A DNA stretch of 64,000 nucleotides, taken from the NCBI RefSeq assembly GCF_003606345.3, contig NZ_CP031844.2, forward strand, positions 1,719,001-1,783,000, given 5' to 3'. How positions within the stretch are numbered: the stretch's first letter is position 1; each line of letters starts with the position of its first letter. Below, piece by piece: positions 26,935 to 35,917 of the stretch. Both the position numbers and the translations under genes were made by a program. The notes beneath the pieces were generated by a model. The model was not told the origin of the DNA, searched no databases, and was given only the letters and a program-made list of their open reading frames with translations. The stretch is from Bartonella krasnovii. Lineage in GTDB: Bacteria > Pseudomonadota > Alphaproteobacteria > Rhizobiales > Rhizobiaceae.

Positions 26935-27290
26935 TATTTTTCCTTTCGATATTCATCAAGAAGCGCAGTTAAAATTTTCTCCCATGCATTCCTCTCTGAT
27001 TTTGTCAAATTTCCTTGAGATGATTTAATATCTTCGCTCAACACCAGAAGATTTTGACCACCAAAATTTGACTACCAAAAAAGGTAATAACCCTATATCC
27101 CCCACTTTTACCCTTATGTTTTGCTGGAAATCTAACTTTCCTTGGCTTCTTCCCTCATACCTTGTATAAGACCACCAACATCTAAATGAGCAGCAATAAA
27201 AGAAACAATATTAAATCATTCTTCAGACAATACACCTTCTTCTTTTATAGAAGTAAAATAAGCTGTCCTTTCACTCACCGTTTACATATA
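26934..27290 (-). pseudogene. Broken RelE/HigB-type toxin
   Basis: Pieces in different frames read IAAHLDVGGLIQG, RFPAKHKGKSGGYRVITFFG and NLTKSERNAWEKILTALLDE, ending at a stop that overlaps the ATG of the antitoxin. The KGKSGGYRV motif and the C-terminal segment fit RelE-like toxins paired with Xre antitoxins. Several stops and frameshifts are present, so it is inactive. Confidence 0.75.
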
Positions 27291-27384
27291 TTATTCAACA
27301 TAAAGTATCCCCACCAATGATCAAAAAGCTCAAATATCCAAATGACAAAACAAACCTTACCTATCTTTAGCTATATATATCTTC

Positions 27385-27588
27385 TCATCTTTCACTTTTC
27401 TTGAAAGTCCGTTCCGTATGAAGAATATACATCTCAAACGGTAATCCCTTTTCATTGACAACTTTTGTCAAAGCAATCCGAATAAAATCAGACACCGTAA
27501 ATCCTAGACTTGCTAATATTTCATGGGGCTTGCTTTTTTAAACGTCTTATCTACGCGTGCACGTACAACATCTTTTTTCTTCACTCAT
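27385..27588 (-). pseudogene. Broken RelB/DinJ-type antitoxin
   Basis: A strong AGGAGG ribosome binding site precedes ATGAGTGAAGAA. After a frameshift the sequence reads HEILASLGFTVSDFIRIALT, then KVVNEKGLPFEM, the typical DinJ/RelB ribbon-helix-helix region. No toxin partner remains next to it. It lies between the broken RelE remnant and the vbhT-like gene. Confidence 0.75.
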
Positions 27589-27665
27589 ATTAAACCTCCT
27601 TTGGATGACCTCTCTTTTGTCATATGGCTTAATAGGGCTACAAACATAAGGCTTTATCTCCTGCC

Positions 27666-29189
27666 TTACCGTATCACATCTTTCGACCTTTCACGCGCTA
27701 TCGCATTAATTTTCTCTTGTATATGCTTCTGTTGCAAAAATTTAATAGCCGTTTGAAACTCTTTTATATGTTCTTTATCATGAGACTGTTGTTTTGGGAT
27801 CACTTTTGATAAATCAAAATCTTGCTTATGAATAGCATCCTTTCCAAAACGCTTATCTAAAGCACTTTGCAGCTTTGAAAATTCCTTATTAACATGCTCT
27901 GGTATCTTCGAATAATCATTACGACCAGCCTCAACATTTTTCATATAAGTCACTGCTTCTTGTGAAAGTGACGGGACCTCTACTTTTAATTGTTCACGCT
28001 CTCGTGTAACCCTATCCATATGGATCTCGTAAGAATTCTTATAAAAGGATTGAAGCTCTCTCATGGTAGAAACAGCAAGAGGAACATTGTAAAGCGCTTC
28101 TTTACGCTCTTTTCCTATCGCCTTTAATTTATCGATTAAACGATCTGACCCACGCAATTCACCAGCCTTCTCTGGAGACTTGGCTAAAATGTCAGGGAGT
28201 TTATCGCCTTTCCCCGTTAAAATTGTTCGCTCAATCTTGAGTGCGGCCGCTTGCGGATCTTTATAAATAGATGCTAAGCGACTGTTTAACTCTTTAAACA
28301 TATTAACATAAGATTTTTCATTTCTAAGAGCGCTTAGCACCTTTTGTTCTAGATTAAAGTTATCTGTATAAGCCGCAAGGTATAGAGCTTGTTCTGTTAA
28401 CTTTGAAGCAACATTCAAATCTTTTTGTGGTTGTTCTATTTCAAGCTCTTCTTTTTGAAGTTTAGAAAAATTTGTCTTTTCTTTATCCAAAATGGTTATA
28501 ATTTGTTCCTTTTGTCCTTCGTATAATTCTTTATTAATCTCAATATAAGAGAAAATTTTCTCCCCAAGATGGGTAACATCATCTCTTTCATTTTCTGTAA
28601 ATTTGATAAGGTTCTTATGGATGAGTACAGACAAATGTTCAGACTTCCCAAAATGTGCCGCAATAGATGCCTCTATCATTTCTTGTTTCTCGATCCCCTT
28701 CCAGCTGATATGATAACCAGCTTCACGAGCAAGTTGCCCCATAAATTCACGCAACGTGCGCCCATTTCCCTCTCGAAATGGATGCAACGCATTTATTTCA
28801 CCCATGTAATATCCAGCCCTTTGGCTAAATTCATCCATATTAAGACCACGCAGATACTGTTCTTTTGCAAGCTGTTGCGTAATCTTCGGGGCATAACTTT
28901 CAATCTGATGATAACTCGCAAACATACTATTGCCTTTGGCAATATCCACTAAACGAACCTCTCCCGCCCATTCATATATGTCACCAAACAGCTTTCTATG
29001 GATCTCTTTCATGTAGCTGAGATCAAACTTACCACGAATAGCAGCAAGCATAAGTTCAAAAGACCTTACATAAGCGAAAGTAGATTCTACACGATCCAAT
29101 GTGGCTTTGTCTTTAATACCAAACCGATTATATAGTACACCAGTTTTAGGATCAGTATAAGGATCACCACTCCCTTTATACTTCTCCAC
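27666..29189 (-). CDS. vbhT: VbhT-like Fic-BID toxin, T4SS effector
   Basis: The N-terminal Fic domain (residues 1-190) carries the motif HPFREGNGRTLREF with catalytic histidine at 136; such enzymes transfer AMP from ATP to target proteins. In Bartonella VbhT this domain is toxic to bacteria and is held inactive by VbhA. The C-terminal part (about residues 300-450) has the look of a BID secretion domain: ALKIERTILTGKGDKLPDIL, AGELRGSDRLIDKLKAIGKE and a helix-rich basic end (RERSKDVIR), which guide the protein into a VirB/D4-type T4SS. At 507 residues it is complete. Its start overlaps the antitoxin stop. It converges on the virB operon across the broken toxin-antitoxin genes. Confidence 0.9.
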   Translation of the reverse strand: MEKYKGSGDPYTDPKTGVLYNRFGIKDKATLDRVESTFAYVRSFELMLAAIRGKFDLSYMKEIHRKLFGDIYEWAGEVRLVDIAKGNSMFASYHQIESYAPKITQQLAKEQYLRGLNMDEFSQRAGYYMGEINALHPFREGNGRTLREFMGQLAREAGYHISWKGIEKQEMIEASIAAHFGKSEHLSVLIHKNLIKFTENERDDVTHLGEKIFSYIEINKELYEGQKEQIITILDKEKTNFSKLQKEELEIEQPQKDLNVASKLTEQALYLAAYTDNFNLEQKVLSALRNEKSYVNMFKELNSRLASIYKDPQAAALKIERTILTGKGDKLPDILAKSPEKAGELRGSDRLIDKLKAIGKERKEALYNVPLAVSTMRELQSFYKNSYEIHMDRVTREREQLKVEVPSLSQEAVTYMKNVEAGRNDYSKIPEHVNKEFSKLQSALDKRFGKDAIHKQDFDLSKVIPKQQSHDKEHIKEFQTAIKFLQQKHIQEKINAIARERSKDVIR

Positions 29190-29364
29190 GTTTTACCCGC
29201 TCCATATAATCTCTAATTACGTCACTTGTTTCAAGTTCTCCAATAATAACACGCTCCATTTGCTCAACGACTTTTGGATCGGGTTCCAATCCCTCTAACC
29301 GTTGGCTTGCTAATGCATTTTTAGCAGCAAAGCGACGTCGTTTAATTTCGTCTTCACTCAACAT
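29176..29364 (-). CDS. vbhA: VbhA-like antitoxin of the Fic toxin
   Basis: A 62-residue protein with the inhibitory motif S-x-x-x-E-G (SQRLEG, S20 to G25; the glutamate is residue 24). In class I Fic inhibitors this helix enters the Fic active site and blocks ATP positioning. The gene lies upstream of the toxin, and its end overlaps the toxin start by 14 bp, giving coupled translation. The C-terminus (DVIRDYMERVKRG) fits VbhA-type antitoxins. Confidence 0.88.
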   Translation of the reverse strand: MLSEDEIKRRRFAAKNALASQRLEGLEPDPKVVEQMERVIIGELETSDVIRDYMERVKRGEV

Positions 29365-29404
29365 ATAAAATCCTCCCTTTTCTTATATTCATTATAGCTC
29401 AAGT

Positions 29405-29590
29405 GTGTTACAAGCATAAGGTTTTATTCCTTGCCTTACCGCATCACATCTTTTGATTTTATACGCACGACTGGCGTTGTTTTGCTCTTCTCAATATCTC
29501 TGTTGCAAAAATTTAATAGCCGTTTGAAACTCTTTTATATGTTCTTTATCATGAAACTGTTATTTAAGAATTGCTTTTGATAAATCATAA
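29405..29590 (-). pseudogene. Duplicated 3' end of the vbhT-like gene
   Basis: This stretch matches 27643-27825, the end of the vbhT-like gene and its downstream flank, with scattered substitutions. An example is the shared block GCAAAAATTTAATAGCCGTT. It is a remnant of a second fic-BID gene whose body is lost. The last codons of the adjacent higA-like gene run into it. Confidence 0.8.
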
Positions 29591-29808
29591 TTTGTTTGCA
29601 GTGCGAGCCAAGCTCGTGCTGTGCTGACACCAGCCATTTCAAGCCTAATAGCAAGATGAGCCCTAAGAGCGGCTTTTCCATTTAAAACTCTAGAAAGGGC
29701 TTTTCGAGATATACCAAGCCACTCTGCGGCTTCATTAATCGATAAACCAAGTTCTTTGATCACATCTTCACGCAATAATTCACCAGGATGTGGTGGATTT
29801 TTCATCAT
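29560..29808 (-). CDS. higA: HigA-like antitoxin
   Basis: The 82-residue protein begins with the HigA signature HPGELLREDVIKELGLSINE, has an Xre-type helix-turn-helix (AAEWLGISRKALSRVLNG) and the downstream IRLEMAGVSTARAWLALQTN. HigA proteins neutralise HigB mRNA interferases and repress their own operon. The final residues YDLSKAILK also match the vbhT 3' remnant that begins here, so the end of the gene appears fused to it at the shared YDL segment. The toxin gene upstream is broken. Confidence 0.8.
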   Translation of the reverse strand: MMKNPPHPGELLREDVIKELGLSINEAAEWLGISRKALSRVLNGKAALRAHLAIRLEMAGVSTARAWLALQTNYDLSKAILK

Positions 29809-29821
29809 TTTTTAGCACTCC

Positions 29822-30082
29822 TTAGTGATAATCACGATAATCAACTAATTCAACATCTATGCCATCAAAGTGAAATATTACACAACAATTTCCATTGATA
29901 ATCATTGACCCAGCATCTTTGCGATCACCTTTTAGCAGATGTAATCAAAAGGACGCATAACTTTAAATCTTTTGGCAAAACATCTCCCCACCTATAGCAA
30001 TATAGACGGTTCTAATCCTTTTAGTCGCATCAGTAATATTATAGAAGGCTTCAATCCTTTTATATTTAAATCCTAAAATCAT
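29822..30082 (-). pseudogene. higB: Broken HigB-type toxin
   Basis: From the ATG at 30082 the frame reads MILGFKYKRIEAFYNITDAT and stops early. Other frames hold the recognisable end LLKGDRKDAGSM, CCVIFHFDGIDVELVDYRDY and a stop just before the higA-like gene. The order toxin-antitoxin and the motifs fit HigB/GraT-type RelE-fold toxins. At least two frameshifts are needed, so it is inactive. Confidence 0.75.
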
Positions 30083-30205
30083 AAATTAAGAGAATGTGTA
30101 ACACGACAAGATACAAAAAATATTGATTATTTTTTATATCACATGGCTTTTTTTATTTTATAAACATTAGAATGATCATGAAAAAAATTGATTATTCTCA
30201 TCACC

Positions 30206-31576
30206 TTATCTTTCAAGTGCCGTACTCACACGTGTATCATGCTGAGTGATCACATCCATCAACTCTGTCACAACCGTATCCAACACCTCTCGTGCATCTC
30301 CTTCGGCCATAAGGCGGATAACCGGCTCAGTTCCAGAAGCACGGATCACCAATCGTGCCTCTTTTCCCAACTGATTTTTTGCTTGATCAATAGCCGTTTT
30401 GACGGGGGTTTTTTTCAAAACATTTTTATTTTTAATCGTTACATTTTTTAAAATTTGCGGAACAGGTTCAAACCGTTTACACAATTGGCTCATAGGGCTT
30501 TGACTTTCCTTCATACAAGCTAAAATCTGCAAGGCTGCCACCAACCCATCACCCGTTGTCCCAAAGTCACTGAGCACAATATGCCCAGAAGCCTCACCTC
30601 CAACATTATATCCCTTTTGACGCATGGCATCGACAACATAACGATCTCCAACTTTTGTTCTGATCAAGTCTAACCCTTTGGCATTCAAAAACCGCTCCAG
30701 TCCCAAATTGGACATAATCGTTGTAACAACCCCATTGCACCGTAACCGTCCCATTTTATGCCAATTTTCAGCAATCACAGCAATCAACTGATCCCCATTA
30801 ACCGCTTGTGCTTTTTCATCAACAATGAGGACACGATCGCCATCTCCATCAAGAGCAATCCCTACATCAGCACGCACTTCATGCACTTTGCGTTTTAAAG
30901 AGCTTAAATCGGTTGAACCACATTTTTGATTAATATTGGTCCCATTGGGCTCATCATGAATAGCAAAAACCTCAGCCCCCAACTCCCATAAAGCACGAGG
31001 AGCCGCTTTATAAGCAGCGCCATTAGCACAATCCACAACAATACGCACCGCATCTAAGCGAACATCACGAGGCAAAGTTCGTTTGGCATATTCAATATAC
31101 CGATAAATATCTCCCTCAACCCGTTTTGCATAACCAATTTCGGCAGAACTTGCTAAAGATTTTGAAAGATCTGTATCAATCAATTGTTCAATTCTTGCTT
31201 CCATATCATCTGAAAGCTTAAAACCATCAGGACCAAAAAGTTTAATGCCATTATCATAAAAAGGATTATGAGAAGCAGAAATCATCACACCAAGATCCGC
31301 GCGCAAAGAGCGGCAAAGCATTGCAACAGCAGGTGTTGGCACTGGCCCCAATAAAAAAACTTCCATCCCCGCAGCAGTCAGTCCTGAAACCAAAGCATTT
31401 TCCAACATATAGCCAGATAATCGGGTATCCTTACCAATCACCACACGACGCGATTGATGTTGTGAACGGAATAAAACCCCTACAGCCATCCCTACCTTCA
31501 TGGCAAAATCAGGCGTCATGGGAAATGAATTGGCTTTTCCCCGAATTCCATCTGTCCCAAAATATTTTTGCACCAC
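30206..31576 (-). CDS. glmM: Phosphoglucosamine mutase
   Basis: The enzyme converts glucosamine-6-phosphate to glucosamine-1-phosphate for UDP-GlcNAc and so peptidoglycan and lipid A. The motifs of the alpha-D-phosphohexomutase family are present: active-site ISASHNP with serine 102, metal-binding DGDGDR at 243-248, GGEASGH near residue 330 and the phosphate-binding [10 protein letters not shown] near 420. The 456-residue length is normal. It lies downstream of ftsH on the same strand, the order usual for Rhizobiales, with a 560-bp gap. Confidence 0.95.
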   Translation of the reverse strand: MVQKYFGTDGIRGKANSFPMTPDFAMKVGMAVGVLFRSQHQSRRVVIGKDTRLSGYMLENALVSGLTAAGMEVFLLGPVPTPAVAMLCRSLRADLGVMISASHNPFYDNGIKLFGPDGFKLSDDMEARIEQLIDTDLSKSLASSAEIGYAKRVEGDIYRYIEYAKRTLPRDVRLDAVRIVVDCANGAAYKAAPRALWELGAEVFAIHDEPNGTNINQKCGSTDLSSLKRKVHEVRADVGIALDGDGDRVLIVDEKAQAVNGDQLIAVIAENWHKMGRLRCNGVVTTIMSNLGLERFLNAKGLDLIRTKVGDRYVVDAMRQKGYNVGGEASGHIVLSDFGTTGDGLVAALQILACMKESQSPMSQLCKRFEPVPQILKNVTIKNKNVLKKTPVKTAIDQAKNQLGKEARLVIRASGTEPVIRLMAEGDAREVLDTVVTELMDVITQHDTRVSTALER

Positions 31577-32133
31577 GCTTCGTTCCTTTATCCTTCTTCC
31601 CTTGGCTTTTCTTTAAAATGCTAATAGCCCCCTTGGGTACAATAGCCCTCTACTCTATACCCCTCACTCTGTAAATGATACATACCATTGGACTTTCCCC
31701 TCATCTTTTTAGATCATCAAAAACCCTTTCACTATTGACACATCTAAACGACGCCCAACTAATAATGTTTCTCCTCTGCACACATAAAGCAATATTATTT
31801 GCTAAACAAGCTTTACACATCCCTTGAATACACCCAAAGGATAGTCTCACATCCTGCCAAACCCGCAAGTCAACTCATCATCAAACCTCGCAACCCTCAG
31901 TGCAAAGCCGCAAAGCACCCCTATCGCCTCACCTTTGCACCTTGAGCAAGACCTGCAAGAGAATAGACCACTTTATCCCTGCTAACGCTGTCATAATAAA
32001 CGGATTTGCTTAATTTTTTGCTTCCATGTTTTGGCAAACATTACGTCAAGGGCGCAAAGCTTTGCTCGCGCCCTTTTCAAAAAATTTAGCAGTTTTCCCA
32101 AAACATAGTCACTCAAGTATTCTTAAAGGATTC
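31577..32133. other. Intergenic region between ftsH and glmM
   Basis: About 560 bp without a supported gene or clear terminator. It separates two genes that are often close together in related bacteria. Confidence 0.5.
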
Positions 32134-34305
32134 TTATTTTCCTTTATCAGATTCCGAAGGTTTTGACTTCTTTTCAACGCTGTTTTTACTTTGAGAGTGA
32201 TTGACTGTTTTTGTAGGACCTTTTGCGTTTTGTTCTTTTTTCTCAGCTTCACCCGATTGCACTTTTTTAGACTCAGTATCCTTGGACTTAGTATCACTGG
32301 ATTTTGCTATTTTCTTTCCAACAGCGCCTTCTGCCTTACCGTCGTCCTTACCTTTAACGACTTCTGTTTTATGGAGCACTGTTTTAGGTGCTGTTTTAGC
32401 ATCTTTTTCATCGTCCACAGAGGTCTCTACCTTTACTGTTCCAGTTTTGGGAACAGAAGAAGTCCGCGGTACAGCGCTCTCATCTTTCTGCGTGCGTGAA
32501 GGAGGCTTACCTGCAATGACTTCGTTAATCTCAGCACCCGTTAAAGTTTCATATTCCAATAAGCCTTGAGCGAGCGCAAACCATTCTTTTCTTTTTGTTT
32601 TCAAAATATTAGTTGCACTTTTATAAGCATCATCAATAAGCTTACGCACTTCCATATCAATCATGCGTGCTGTTTCTTCAGAGACATTTTGTGTTCGGGC
32701 AACAGAATGCCCTAAAAAGACCTCATCTTGGTTATCGCCATAAGCGACATTTCCAAGCAGATCAGAGAATCCCCACCGTGTTATCATGGCACGTGCTAAT
32801 TTCGTTGCTTGCTCAATATCAGAAGAAGCCCCCGAGGTAATATTTTCCTTTCCAAATTTCAATTCTTCAGCCACACGTCCACCCATCATGATGGCTAAAC
32901 GAGAAATCATCCATCGATAACTCATGGAATAGCGATCGCCTTCCGGTAATTGCATCACCATTCCCAAAGCCCTTCCCCTTGGAACGATTGTTGCTTTGTG
33001 GACAGGGTCAGCAACCGGAACATTGAGAGCCACAATAGCATGCCCTGCTTCGTGATAAGCCGTGAGTTCTTTTTCTTCTTGTGTCATAGCGGTTGAACGA
33101 CGTTCAGCCCCCATCATCACCTTATCTTTTGCATCTTCGAATTCTTGCATTGTCACAACTCTTTTATTGCGGCTCGCAGCCATAAGAGCAGCTTCATTGA
33201 CAAGATTCATGAGGTCCGCACCGGAAAACCCTGGTGTTCCTCTTGCCAAAACTTTCAAATCAACATTCGGTGCTAAAGGGACATTGCGCACATGCACTTT
33301 CAAGATTTGCTCACGTCCAGAAACATCTGGATTTGGCACCACGACTTGTCGGTCAAAACGCCCTGGTCTCAATAAGGCAGGATCCAGCACATCAGGGCGG
33401 TTTGTTGCAGCAATCAGAATAATACTCTCATTAGGCTCAAACCCATCCATTTCGACAAGCAACTGATTTAAGGTCTGCTCGCGCTCATCGTTTCCCCCAC
33501 CCAATCCAGCACCCCGATGGCGTCCAACAGCATCGATTTCATCGATAAAGATAATACAAGGTGCATTTTTTTTAGCCTGTTCGAACATATCCCGCACACG
33601 GCTTGCCCCAACACCTACAAACATTTCAACAAAATCAGACCCTGAAATGGTAAAGAATGGTACATTAGCTTCACCTGCCACCGAGCGCGCTAATAGCGTT
33701 TTACCGGTTCCTGGAGGACCAACAAGCAAAACACCGCGAGGGATACGCCCTCCTAAGCGTTGAAATTTTTGTGGTTCGCGTAAAAATTCAACAATTTCTT
33801 GCAAATCTTGTTTTGCTTCTTCAACGCCAGCAACATCCTTAAAGGTAACACGTCCTTGCGCTTCATTAAGCAACTTCGCCTTTGATTTTCCAAACCCCAT
33901 TGCTCCGCGAGATCCATTTTGCATTTGTCGCATAAAAAAGACCCATGCCCCAACAATAATAATAACAGGCAACAAAGAAAACAGGAGATTAAGGAAGATA
34001 CTATTTCCAGAACTTTCAGGAATAGCTTTAACATTGACGTTTTTGCTTTCCAATTTTTGTATCAAACCAGGATCACGTGGTGCAAAAGTTGAAACAGTTC
34101 TCTGTTCGACAGTTTGTCCTGTTAATTTTTGACCTTGAATGGTCACCGATTTCAGTTCATTATTCTCAACTTTTTGTAAAAACTCAGAATAGGAGACTTC
34201 TCCACCACCAGAACGTTGACTATCTCCATTGAAGAGAGAAAACGATATAATCAAAATCAAGGCAATAACTCCCCAAATGAGGAGAGAGCGGTAATTGGAA
34301 TTCAT
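32134..34305 (-). CDS. ftsH: ATP-dependent zinc metalloprotease FtsH
   Basis: This membrane-bound AAA+ protease degrades unneeded membrane and regulatory proteins. It has two N-terminal membrane helices (residues 8-26 and about 103-124), Walker A GPPGTGKT at 196-203, Walker B IIFIDEID at 251-258, the second region of homology with [18 protein letters not shown], and the zinc site HEAGH at 418-422. It ends with a tail of about 100 residues (after [17 protein letters not shown]) rich in Lys, Ser, Thr and Glu, longer than in most species; total 723 residues. It is downstream of tilS. Confidence 0.96.
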   Translation of the reverse strand: MNSNYRSLLIWGVIALILIISFSLFNGDSQRSGGGEVSYSEFLQKVENNELKSVTIQGQKLTGQTVEQRTVSTFAPRDPGLIQKLESKNVNVKAIPESSGNSIFLNLLFSLLPVIIIVGAWVFFMRQMQNGSRGAMGFGKSKAKLLNEAQGRVTFKDVAGVEEAKQDLQEIVEFLREPQKFQRLGGRIPRGVLLVGPPGTGKTLLARSVAGEANVPFFTISGSDFVEMFVGVGASRVRDMFEQAKKNAPCIIFIDEIDAVGRHRGAGLGGGNDEREQTLNQLLVEMDGFEPNESIILIAATNRPDVLDPALLRPGRFDRQVVVPNPDVSGREQILKVHVRNVPLAPNVDLKVLARGTPGFSGADLMNLVNEAALMAASRNKRVVTMQEFEDAKDKVMMGAERRSTAMTQEEKELTAYHEAGHAIVALNVPVADPVHKATIVPRGRALGMVMQLPEGDRYSMSYRWMISRLAIMMGGRVAEELKFGKENITSGASSDIEQATKLARAMITRWGFSDLLGNVAYGDNQDEVFLGHSVARTQNVSEETARMIDMEVRKLIDDAYKSATNILKTKRKEWFALAQGLLEYETLTGAEINEVIAGKPPSRTQKDESAVPRTSSVPKTGTVKVETSVDDEKDAKTAPKTVLHKTEVVKGKDDGKAEGAVGKKIAKSSDTKSKDTESKKVQSGEAEKKEQNAKGPTKTVNHSQSKNSVEKKSKPSESDKGK

Positions 34306-34420
34306 ATTCAGCCCACTTAATCAAATATAGATTTCAAACAGTTCCCCCTTAACATATAACCTTGTCAGCCCCTTGCCAAGGGATGAGAGACGGTTTATTC
34401 TCTTTTAGCGTTATTTTTCT

Positions 34421-35899
34421 TTATCTTTTCACCTCAAGATTAAAAAAAGGTTCCACAACATTCACCAGCGCAGCATCTTCACGTGAGGAAAGCCAATCGA
34501 AAGGCGCCATAATTCGCTTGATGATAACATTTTTATGAATAATCGCTTGAGAAATCAACTCAGGAATATCACATCCTTTATCATTTGAAAGCATCAGTAA
34601 CGATTGTAAAGAGGGGAAATGAGGTTTTTTAAGATTAAAATTGCTGTTTTGCAATAAAGATTTCAGCTGTTCTAAATTTGCGGCTCCAACCTTTATAGCC
34701 TCAGATCCATGATTGGTAATCTGATAGCGCCCATCCCACATGAGTGTTTCCTCTGGCCCTACCAGAACCTCTTTCATATTGCGCCCTTCACGCCATAAAG
34801 CAATACCATCTTTGTTATATTCAATCACACAGCCCGCATAAGTAAAACGCCGTTTTTCGGAAGAATGGAGACAAAGTTTTTGGACAAGCGTGCTTAATTT
34901 TTTTGCGGGAAGCAAATAAAATCCCCCACCCATCAACACCGCAAAAAGCCCAACAACGAAAGGGAAACAGGTATGTTTGTGTAAAAGTGGCGCAGGCTTT
35001 ACAATAAAACAACGCCCATATTGAACCGTAATATCCAGTGCTAAGATTAAATCGGCAATATTTTGCGCGTGTTGACGCCGCCGCAATGCGGCTTGATTTA
35101 TTTTTTGAGCAATATCAGCAAGCTTTTGCGGAGAAAGAGATTGGCGCACACGCACGCGTTCAAAATTGCGATCTTCGTTTGTGGGATCATCAATCCACAC
35201 TTTTCCTTGTATGCTTAAATAATTGCGCAATGTTTGGCGTTTTACACCAAGAAGCGGCCGAATCAAACGTACTTTTCTATGCAACAATGCCTCACGCGGT
35301 ATACAAGATAAACCACGCTCTAAGACTCCATCGTTTTTTTCAGCAATATTTTCTCTCGTTTTTCTGGCATGATCTTCATCACCCATAGCCCCACCGCACA
35401 ACGCACTGGCAAAACCACCCGTGGAAAAACCATTACGCGTAGCACCAGCGTCACCGCGCCAAGACTCTCTACTCTTTTGGAGACGTTGAGACCGCATTTG
35501 ATAGGTTTCAACCTGATCATTGAGTGTATGGCCCGTCATAATAAGAGAGGCACCTTGTTTTTGTGCTTCCTGAACTAAGAGATTATAGCGTGCAATACGA
35601 GCACTGGCAGCAATATGCGTCTTTGGTTTTTTGCCTTCCCACCGCACAGTGATATGTTTAATGTGATGGTCGTGACAAATTTCCGCAACAGTTTCTGCCT
35701 CACGCGCTGATTCTTTACGCAATTGATGATCAACCGTAACAGCAATTATTTCTAAAGGAACAGAGAGCGTATCCAAATACTCTTTAACCAAAAACATCAA
35801 AGCCAAAGAATCACTTCCCCCTGAGACAGCAAGAATCACTCGTCGACACTGAATAAAATCCGATGTTTTAAAGAGATTTCTTGCCAGTCTAACGCACAC
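34421..35899 (-). CDS. tilS: tRNA(Ile)-lysidine synthase TilS
   Basis: TilS modifies C34 of tRNA-Ile(CAU) to lysidine so that it reads AUA. The N-type PP-loop SGGSDS (residues 26-31) lies near the start, followed by TVDHQLRKESAREAE and MTGHTLNDQVETYQMR. The 492-residue protein is longer than average because of an insert around residues 130-185 and a C-terminal domain. It is immediately downstream of cpoB (18 bp), as in the conserved tol-pal-tilS-ftsH order. Confidence 0.93.
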   Translation of the reverse strand: MCVRLARNLFKTSDFIQCRRVILAVSGGSDSLALMFLVKEYLDTLSVPLEIIAVTVDHQLRKESAREAETVAEICHDHHIKHITVRWEGKKPKTHIAASARIARYNLLVQEAQKQGASLIMTGHTLNDQVETYQMRSQRLQKSRESWRGDAGATRNGFSTGGFASALCGGAMGDEDHARKTRENIAEKNDGVLERGLSCIPREALLHRKVRLIRPLLGVKRQTLRNYLSIQGKVWIDDPTNEDRNFERVRVRQSLSPQKLADIAQKINQAALRRRQHAQNIADLILALDITVQYGRCFIVKPAPLLHKHTCFPFVVGLFAVLMGGGFYLLPAKKLSTLVQKLCLHSSEKRRFTYAGCVIEYNKDGIALWREGRNMKEVLVGPEETLMWDGRYQITNHGSEAIKVGAANLEQLKSLLQNSNFNLKKPHFPSLQSLLMLSNDKGCDIPELISQAIIHKNVIIKRIMAPFDWLSSREDAALVNVVEPFFNLEVKR

Positions 35900-35917
35900 C
35901 GAAAATGACCTCGCTGC

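Noticed and set aside
13994..29400. Identification of the T4SS as the Bartonella Trw system
   Set aside because: Trw is recalled to carry repeated trwL and trwJ-H copies and korA/korB; here there is one pilin gene, EexN-like copies and a VbhA/VbhT pair, which fits the Vbh type better.
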